Below, in pieces: positions 56,523 to 64,000 of a stretch of DNA of 64,000 nt. Origin of the DNA: Helianthus annuus (taxonomy: Eukaryota > Streptophyta > Magnoliopsida > Asterales > Asteraceae). Every line of letters starts with the position of its first letter. Position 1 is the first letter of the stretch. The position numbers and the translations under genes are program-made. The notes beneath the pieces are model-generated. The model made no database searches. It saw nothing but the letters and a program-made list of their open reading frames with translations, and was not told where the DNA came from. The stretch is taken from assembly GCF_002127325.2 (NCBI RefSeq), contig NC_035439.2:2546365-2610364 (forward strand), written 5' to 3'.

Positions 56523-57972
56523 TGAAAATTTGAAAACCTAGATTCGGAGAATCGGGTGTGAAGAGGGGAAGTGTGTGCGCACGCGCGTGTGATTTATCAT
56601 TTATTAGGGTGCATAGTAATTGCAGCTCACGTAAAGATAAGCCATGGTTTCGGAAGCTTTTACCGACACATAAAGATAAACAATGGAGATAATTCTTTTA
56701 CTATGATAGCTTTTTGAAACTAACTGCTAGATCTCCGGCCTAACGGCGGCATCTGTGATACATAACTCATACATTAAATACTAAATAGAGGAACTAAAGC
56801 AAAATAAGTAGTCTATTAAGAAAAACTTAGGCTTGTTAAACACTTGTCCACCAGTTAATCAGTTACACCCATAACACCAACAGCCTGAAATAGTAAAAGC
56901 ACATAGAACAAAGAAAACTGATCAAATTAAAAAAAAAAATTTAAAAAAAAAAGGTTGTGAAATGCTTTGAAAGCAAAATTTGATGTGACGTTGGCGAAAT
57001 CTAAGAAGTTATTTGCTCCCCAGTGTTTACACAGCAATCCTCAAAACACTTACACTCATGGGTAAAGGTTTGGAACGTGTAAAACCGAAAGTGAAACATT
57101 AACACTAAGATTGAGGCATAACAAAGTAGCCTTAATCTCTCAACATTGATGAAACTTGCTATATATAGTTTTTCTGGAACTGTAATGTGTTTTAATCTTT
57201 CAAATTTCTTAACTCTTTCAGGAAATACAAGGTAAAGTGGAAAAACAATATAAATTAGACACTCATAACAGCAGCCACTATACCAATATGACTCAACTCA
57301 AATTTTGAATCAAATGGTCAAACAAAATGCATCGTTTAGATTAGTTGACCAACATTTGTGTATTTAAGATTTTAAGGGTTTAGCCTATATATGCCCCACT
57401 AGATACTACGTGTAAGGATTGGATCAATGACTCTTGTATACAGGCAGATTCCACACTTTTGATTTCTTTGTGCCAGATATATAATAAATCATGTTCGGGC
57501 TCATCCCAAAAGACTAGTCTGCCAAATATATAGGTCGTGTGTTCAGGCTCATCCAAAAGACTAGTCTAGTGGGTGAGGGAATCCATTTTATCTATAAACC
57601 CACATTTGTTGCAATGGTTTTTGGTCCGTAACAGAGACTTATGGGCATAATTCGAATAGCTTCTGTTTTATGCCCATAAGTACAGCTGAATATGTAGAGA
57701 TGATAAAGCATATTTCAGATAGGATTAAAAAGAATTCACCTGGATTCTTATTGTTTAACAGATAATTAGCTTCTAACTACACCCATAAATACACTTGAAT
57801 ATGTAGAGATCATAAAGCATAATTCAGATAAGATTAAAAAAATTCACCTGGATTTTTATTGTTTAACAGATAAACTAGCTTCTAACTACAGTCCGATGAG
57901 AGCACACCCAAAGTAAATCAGTGTGGATTTTCATCAAACTAAAAAATTTAGGGCTAAATTTTTGGAAAAAAT
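56523..57972. other. Upstream region of the F-box gene, no other gene
   Basis: Should contain the F-box promoter (minus strand). The immediate upstream has a CG/GT-rich stretch (gtgtgcgcacgcgcgtgtg, 56571-56590). agattgaggcataaca at about 57110 is shared with 31360. Repeats of ggctcatcc-aaaagactagtct lie at about 57500 and 57550. No coding frame supported. Confidence 0.5.
57672..57890. repeat. Two-copy tandem duplication, ~109-bp unit
   Basis: 57672-57780 and 57782-57890 share gcccataa/acccataa, gaatatgtagagat, gattaaaaa, attcacctgga, ttattgtttaacagata and cttctaactaca, with small differences. Confidence 0.8.
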
Positions 57973-58044
57973 TGCGTTTTCCGGGAGTCGAACCTGGGTC
58001 TATTGCTTGGAAGGCAATTATCCTAACCGTTGGACTACAAACGC
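57973..58044 (-). pseudogene. Decayed tRNA-Gly (TCC) copy
   Basis: Same 72-nt layout as 31788-31859 with the TCC anticodon arm intact. Two differences break pairs: the last acceptor pair is G-A (CAAACGC became AAAACGC) and the T stem has an A-C mismatch (CCAGG with CCCGG). The B-box is still recognisable, so transcription is possible, but stable folding is doubtful. Confidence 0.7.
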
Positions 58045-59074
58045 ATCTTTGTTATTTTTATAAAACGGGCACTAGAAGTTGAACCAAGAGCCCGAGCACA
58101 TAGAAATCGAGTACATACACATCGTTTATCGGTTTCATAGAAACCAGGAATGGGTTTTGGGTTATCTCGATTTTATATTGTGTAATAATATAACTAGTTA
58201 AAATAAATTACGTTAAAATTATTATTTTAGGATAACTATAAAAAGTCCATGCTTATTATCATATATGGCATGATTTAAAAACCAATAGTTAGATTAGTTA
58301 GATAGTTTTTTTTTTCCTTAACGGCAAAACATGCACACTATGGAGATCGAACATCTGACCTGCTATCCTAAACCTTATCTAACTCACCAATAGTTAGATA
58401 GTTGGATGACAAACATAATCCTAAAACACCCATTCCGATCCAAGATTTGTTAGTACCTAAAATACCATAATTGGCTTGATATACTTACTATAAGTTTAAT
58501 TATTGATCAAGTTTTAGTAAACTCTTGAGACATATTTACTAGGGTTGAACAGTTCTAAACTATAACTGGCCTAATTCATATTAGTATGGTCGACACCTGC
58601 TAAGAGCCCTGCCAAAAAATATAACGAACAAGAATAAAAACGCAATTATAAGTCGGATATAATCAGATAAGTCAAATGGAACAAATCGATAAAGACAAGA
58701 TGAATACAAGATTACAAGGTAATAAAACTAGGAGAATGATTGATGATCCAAAACAAACAAAGAAGAGATAACACCTCTTGAACAAGACGAATGGATGTAT
58801 TATCCTGTTTAGCATACAAGCAAAGCTCTCCTTGTATAGCGAGGAAACCCAAGAAGAGACGTTAGAATAGAGCGAGGAATTGGAAATCTCCGCAACTGGA
58901 CTTGAATCATCGACTATGTAAAGGAGATGATGTCGGTCATCTTTTTTCAAACAAAAACCAAGGCCTGCAATCCAGGCCATGTAAGAGTAGATGCAATCGA
59001 GTATTTTTTGTTCTCTCATTTTGGTTCACTCCTGGCCAAAAAGAAGCCCATCCATAAATATACGCAAATTAAAA
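58045..59074. other. Intergenic, no supported gene
   Basis: AT-rich. A 115-codon minus frame (59019-58672) has hydrophobic stretches but no recognisable domain and no relative in this window; it is left unannotated. aatagttagat repeats lie at about 58275-58400. Confidence 0.45.
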
Positions 59075-60563
59075 GAGTTAAATACTTGGTTGGTCCCTGT
59101 GGTTTGCAAAAATTGCAGACTTGGTCCCAGTGATTTACTAATTACACGTGTGGTACCAAAACTTGTCAAAAATGAACTCGGTTGGTCCCCTGCCCTAACA
59201 TCAGTTAGATTTCTCAGTTAACACACCCCATGTGCATGTCACATGAGGTTAATCTTATGTAAATTTATTTATTTACCCTTGAAGATAAAAAGAGAATATA
59301 AATTCATCATCTTTTTTAATTAACTCTCTTTGCATCCACACACATTCATCAGCTACACAAATCATCCCCACAACACAATCGATTCATCATCTCAGTATGT
59401 ATCTCACCTGAAAGAATGCTAATCATATAGATATTTATTTGAATAAGAGAATTGAGAAGATTAGACAATATAAATTAGAACTGACTGTCATATTTGTGTA
59501 GAAATCAGAATCAGTAATAACATAGTATTTTCATTAATCATTAGACTGAACTTTTTTCTTTAGCCCATATTAACTTGTGGGATATTCCCTTCTGCCCATC
59601 GATCCCATATCAACCCATTGATAAATATTTGGGGTCCGATATAACCCAACATGTGGGTTGGTAAAAAATATCGGTTGGTTTAAGAATGCAATTTTAGGTT
59701 TCAGAGGAAACAGAGAAGACGCACGAATCCTCCTGTACCGTGCCTCCATTAACAAAAACGTAGAGAAAGGGGCTGTTTGGTAGCCTCTTAATGATCATTT
59801 CGATTCTGCCTCTTAATGGTTTAAAACCTCTGAATGAATAAGAGGTAACCTCAAGTCTGAATGGTTAAGAGGTAACCTCTGAATGGTAAATCATCACATG
59901 TCACATTCTTCTACCTTCTCATTGGTAAAATTCTTAATGGTTCCAATTCAGAGGCTACCAAACAGCCTCAAACAAAAACCTAACAAAACCACCACAAACA
60001 CCTTCGTCTTCCATTTATGCCGTAACAAAACCTTCTGCTTCATCGAACTTCAATTCAAATTGTCAACTCAGTCAGCGTCTTCTCTCACCATTTCAATCAA
60101 CCAAAAACATCGTTTCATCCACGAGTTTTGAAATTGTAACAAGTTCGAGATCCAGCTGCTCAATTTCACAGTTGAAATGCGTGAATAATGGCACCAATGG
60201 CAGAGAGAGTTAATTGAATGTGCGTGGATGCAGAGAGAGTTAATTGAAGAGCGTGTGTGGAGATCCAGCTGCTCAATTTCACAGCTGATGAATGTGTATG
60301 GATGCAGAGAGAGTTAATTGAAGAAGATGATGAATTTATATTCTCATTTTATCTTCAAGGGTACATAAGTAAATTCACATAAGATTATTCTCATGTAACA
60401 TGTATATGGGGTGTGTTAACTGAGAAATCTAACTGATGTTAGGGCAGGGGACCAACCGAGTTCATCTTTGACAAGTTTTGGTACCACGCGTGTAATTAGT
60501 AAACCACTGGGACCAAGTCTGCAATTTTTGCAAACCACATAGACCAACCAAGCATTTAACTCC
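59075..60563. mobile_element. MULE-like element with long terminal inverted repeats
   Basis: Ends GAGTTAAATACTTGG and CCAAGCATTTAACTCC are inverted copies. The inverted similarity extends over roughly 270 bp (about 59075-59350 against 60290-60563). A perfect 9-bp duplication aaattaaaa flanks it (59066-59074 and 60564-60572), as for Mutator-like elements. No transposase is seen. The interior holds a nested MITE (59769-59969) and short direct repeats of agagagagttaattga (60205, 60230 and 60308). Confidence 0.8.
59769..59969. mobile_element. 201-bp MITE nested in the MULE-like element
   Basis: Inverted ends GGGGCTGTTTGGTAGCCTCT and AGAGGCTACCAAACAGCCTC, with AAA on both sides. The 3-bp flank and GG-CTGTTTGG end suggest a Tourist/PIF type, but a hAT origin is not excluded. 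Confidence 0.65.
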
Positions 60564-61116
60564 AAATTAAAATGTAACAAATTAGAAAATACTTATATAA
60601 AACATATATCTGACATTGAGTTGAATATATATCTATTTCAACAAGTCCCAAAACAGTATTTTATAAATGTATTGAGTCGTAACGTGTTGGGTTGGGTTGG
60701 CGGTCGCACCCCTTAAAAAATAAATTTTAGTGTATTTTATAGACAAAAAAAAAACCCGATCACACCCTTTGAAAGTTTGGTTAAACCCTTCGTACGCACC
60801 CACATAAAATAATTCTTGAGTCCGTCAGTGACATAATTGGTAATGTCATTAGCTCAGAGTAATGGATAGTATAACCAAAGGTGGGAAGTAATTACTAACA
60901 CACTAGTATTATATGGAGCTTCATTATACGAGTTTTCAATTGATCTGAAACAAATGGCATAGGGATTATTATTACCAGGAAAGATATTAGAAATTTTGTA
61001 GTTGGTTTCAAGGAATTGAATGATAAGAGAACTAAATACACGAGGTAATGAAATTCAACTTTATAAGAATAACAAGCAAACATATGTACTAAAATATCAT
61101 GATTGGAAAATAATAG
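60564..61116. other. Intergenic, no gene seen
   Basis: AT-rich; a small minus frame at 60895-61083 has no domain. Confidence 0.5.
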
Positions 61117-61550
61117 GGATATTGGATTTAAATAACCTCAACTTTCACTAATTGATCGATAGCATTCCCAACCTTTGATTTGTACCACACTATTCTAACT
61201 TTCAACTTATCTTCCTCTAGCACTCCTAAACTAACTGAACCCTAACCAAGTTAGTTGACGTCAGATGCCACATCACTATACATGTGTCACATCAGATGTC
61301 ATGTCATCAAATATGCCACATCACCAAATAAGTGCCATATCATATGCCACGCTAGCAAAAAAGGTCACGTCAGATGCCACGTTACTAAGCATAGTGCCAC
61401 GTCAGCATAAATTAATTAGGTTAGGGTTCAGTTAGCTTAGGAGTGTCCAAGAAAAATAAGTTGAAAGTTGTGAGTAGTGTGGTACAAATTGAAAGTTAAG
61501 AGTGCTATCAGCCAATTAGTGAAAGTTAAGTTTATTTAAATTCAATATCC
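61117..61550. mobile_element. 434-bp MITE with ~150-bp inverted repeats
   Basis: Left GGATATTGGATTTAAATAA and right complement GGATATTGAATTTAAATAA open long inverted repeats (through cactaattg, tttgtaccacact, actgaaccctaacc). Flanks gaaaataat and gaaaatagt are an imperfect 9-bp duplication, Mutator-like. The centre has repeated gccacgtcag/gccacatcac units with ACGT cores. Confidence 0.7.
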
Positions 61551-61985
61551 GAAAATAGTATAACGTAAACATAACAAAGCTTAATCCAATATCCCAAAAT
61601 AGTATAACGTAAACATAACAAAGCTTGTCTGCCAAAAAGTTCAAAAAAAAATAAAAGTTTAACCATTGGACCAGAATGAGTGACACATCACTCTTTAACC
61701 TGCTTAGTAAAATACATCTTCTTTGGTTTATCACGTGCTTAAATCGTTTAATTATGTAGGTCGTACTTGGGTTAATCAATTTAACTAATTCGTTTAGCTA
61801 AACATATTGACTCTTTAAGTCAATGACTTTTCTTATTACAGCTTAACTTAGTTACAACTCATCAATCTGTTATATTATATTATATGAGTGGGGATCCTGC
61901 GGAAAGTGTGTTTTTCCTAGAAAGTCTAGGAAGCGATCTGGTCCATCCAATGGGTGCGTTTAAGTGTTGAGATTAAATCAATGGC
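61551..61985. other. Intergenic with a 44-bp direct duplication
   Basis: aatagtataacgtaaacata with following aacaaagctt occurs twice (about 61553 and 61597). No gene. Confidence 0.6.
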
Positions 61986-62573
61986 TGCAACACCCCGTGT
62001 TTTCGAATGTCAAAGTCAAAGTCCAAGTCCAAGTCAACTTTGACTTTCTTTGACTGTAGATAGTCTATGTTAGATTTTAGTTGTATTATGTGGAGTAAGT
62101 GTTGTAATCAGCAAAAATCGAAGTGATCGAATGTTTTTAACGCGAACCGATCTACGACTGTGAATGATAGGAAGTAACAATGCGATAAAGTTGACTAATC
62201 AGTAATCAAACCGATCTAACAATCAATCGAACTCGAGACTCGAATTATGCAAAATTTGGTATTGTTATACGTGTGTGTGTGTCTTATGTGTTACTTGTGC
62301 GTGTTTATTTATATGTTTGGAGTGGTACTCAAGCGAATCAATCGAAAATCAAATCGAAACTCGAAAAGCAATCGAACTCAATCGAAACCGAAATCGAAAC
62401 GTGACTTATAGAAGATTTTATGTTAGATATAGTCCCAACTACTGAAAGTAATTTGATTAGGAACTCTATCGTATTCGTATCATCGTCCATCGAAATCGAA
62501 ACGTCGAAAATCGTCGCAAAATACTCGAAGTGGGTCGCGGATCGAACAGGAAGCATCCTGATCGAACAGGCCA

Positions 62574-63910
62574 GCCGATCGGCTAGCATCTTGCCAGCCG
62601 ATCGAGCAGCCCACTCGATCGGAGCTACTGGCCGATCGGCTGCCACTTTCCTCTTTTGGAGCCTATAAATAGGGCTGTCATTGTCACACTTTCCATTTTT
62701 GGAAAGCTCTGACCGAACCAGCCATCTTCTTCACCTTTTCTCAGATTTCTCTCAATCCCGGTAAGTTTTTACTCTAACTCTTGTACGTTCTTGATCATTT
62801 CTTGATTCTACACCTTTCTATCTTTCAAAACTCGATTTCTAATCGCGAAATCACCAAGATCTAAGTGTTCTTGGGTGATGTCATCATGGTGTTCTTGAAG
62901 AACATCAAACTTTGGCCTCATTCAACCATGAATAGCTTAGATCTAACCGATTTCCACATAAACAAGTTAAGATCTATCAAAGATCTAAACATCCACAAGT
63001 TGTGAAGGATTGAAAGAAGGAATCCCAACTTTCTTTCAACTCTTTTACACTCAATGCCTTCAAACCGGTAGAAACGGAGCCTGAGCCAACTCACCGATCA
63101 TTCCAATGGTTGGATGGTTCAAGATTTGGGTTCTATCTACGAGGTTCGCCGACAATGGGTTAAACTCTAAGCCGACGTTCCGAACCGCTCAACGGACGGA
63201 TTTGGGTGATTCCTGTCCGATCCGGAGAGACAAGTAAGAACGAAGGTATCATAGTTCAACTCGTTACCAAACTACCTCGATATAATGACAAATAATCAAA
63301 CAGCCAAGTGTTAGACGAAAGGCCGACCAGGTCAGACTTGCTAGCCGAACGGCTAGGCTGTTCGAACAGCCCAGCCGATCGGACATGCCCGCCGATCGAC
63401 AGGGCCAGCCGATCGGCTAGCACATGGTCCCACACTTTTAAAATTTCAGGAAGCATAGTATTGAGGAAGAGATGTTCGATCGAACTGCGTTTGGTAAACA
63501 TTACTCTTCGGATCATGAAATACTATACTTCAACACTTGATTGATTTTACCACTCGTTCGTAGTAGGGAATGCCAGCCGATCGAACAGGCCGTTCGATCG
63601 AGTGACATTCAGTTGAGGACTATTTCTGGAGTTCCTAGCCGATCGAGTGAGCTAGCCGATCGAGCGAACCGCTCGATCGATCGACTTGAAAGGAAGGAAC
63701 ACTTCAGTGTTCTCAAATGCTGCAACGAAAACTTCAAAAGTTCAAATCCTCAAACACAAACACACCAGAGGAAGAAACAATCCACTCGAATGGCCCAGCC
63801 GATCGAGCCTACCGGCCGATCGAACAGGACTGTCCAACCGGACATATCAGCCAACCGAATAGCCTGTTCGATCGAACCTGTCATTCGATCGACCAGCCCA
63901 TTCGATCCAT
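62574..63910. repeat. Dispersed AGCCGATCGA/GCCGATCGGC motif array
   Basis: Clusters at 62574-62645, 63335-63425, 63573-63685 and 63795-63900 contain repeated CCGATCG cores, many palindromic. CpG-dense in an otherwise AT-rich window. It sits on both sides of the TATA box, similar in style to the family-specific arrays of the Sireviruses. Confidence 0.7.
62664..62672 (+). promoter_or_regulatory. TATA box of the right-edge LTR
   Basis: TATAAATAG in a gcc-tataaatagggc context, 70-90 bp downstream of the first GATCG cluster. Confidence 0.5.
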
Positions 63911-64000
63911 TCACACTTGTTTACTTTTCCGCGTTACTTATCGTTATCCTGTCAAACTATTCAGGCTAATCTTACTCTCAGCGCTCCCTTCAATCCATAA

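Larger units (their letters stand above)
61986..64000 (+). mobile_element. Gypsy-type LTR, start only (continues past the window)
   Basis: Opens TGCAACACCCCGTGTTTTCG, a TG-ACACCCC start common in Gypsy LTRs, followed by AAGTCAAAGTCC-type repeats. TATAAATAG at 62664-62672 would give a plus-strand transcript. No LTR end, primer site or gag is reached before 64000, so either the LTR exceeds 2 kb or the element is broken. Reading frames at 62338-62668 and 63256-63969 are produced by the AGCCGATCG motif array and are not genes. Confidence 0.55.

Noticed and set aside
58672..59019. 115-codon minus-strand frame with hydrophobic stretches
   Set aside because: No recognisable domain, no conserved neighbour and a composition expected by chance in AT-rich DNA.
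62338..63969. Frames rich in ADR, RSA and IEQA residues near the right edge
   Set aside because: They are translations of the AGCCGATCG motif array inside an LTR.

Overview
The window looks like nuclear DNA of a flowering plant. It has low gene density, nested LTR retrotransposons with met-tRNA primer sites, MITEs, a plant-type F-box gene and a plant tRNA-Gly. The LTR termini (TGTCACACCCC, TGCAACACCCC) and the SIRE-type Copia proteins suggest Asteraceae, but that is inference. Element labels (SIRE-A, GYP-B and so on) are mine. All identities were judged by eye.

Layout. Bases 1-29492 are one minus-strand Sirevirus-like Ty1/copia element (SIRE-A), already running at base 1 and broken open by later insertions. 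A coding-free Gypsy-type element (GYP-B, 1357-19868) sits in its 3' region. An almost intact plus-strand Sirevirus (SIRE-C, 5933-17282) sits inside the 3' LTR of GYP-B. A probable solo LTR (SOLO-D, 20662-23447) lies in the same SIRE-A 3' region, and a PIF/Harbinger-like element (27612-28338) lies in its leader. Target-site duplications agree with this order, and LTR divergence falls from outer to inner element. Bases 29493-34297 hold a palindrome-rich tandem repeat, a tRNA-Gly(TCC), decayed F-box and LINE pieces, and the 3' end of an F-box gene.

The F-box gene lies on the minus strand and is split into three pieces (56522-56333, 45186-44781, 34297-33858) by two young Sireviruses, SIRE-E (34298-44780) and SIRE-F (45187-56332). 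Counting one copy of each 5-bp target duplication, the pieces add up to 1026 nt in a single open frame of 341 codons plus stop. SIRE-F has two LTRs that look identical and intact gag and pol frames, so it is the best candidate for a recently mobile element. Bases 56338-64000 hold the F-box upstream region, a decayed second tRNA-Gly, a MULE-like element with a nested MITE, a second long-TIR MITE and the start of another Gypsy-type LTR element that leaves the window.

The Sireviruses share an unusual expression layout. A long Gag (about 1250 aa) carries two CCHC knuckles around a coiled coil. The leader is long, and in SIRE-C and SIRE-F it has no ATG at all. The pol frame begins directly after a splice-acceptor-like TGTGCAG|G (TGTGTAG|G in SIRE-A), while its frame relative to gag differs between families. 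A roughly 1.9-kb 3' non-coding region carries conserved blocks, covarying hairpins and several purine tracts. Each family also has its own CpG-rich short motif array, present in both leader and LTR.
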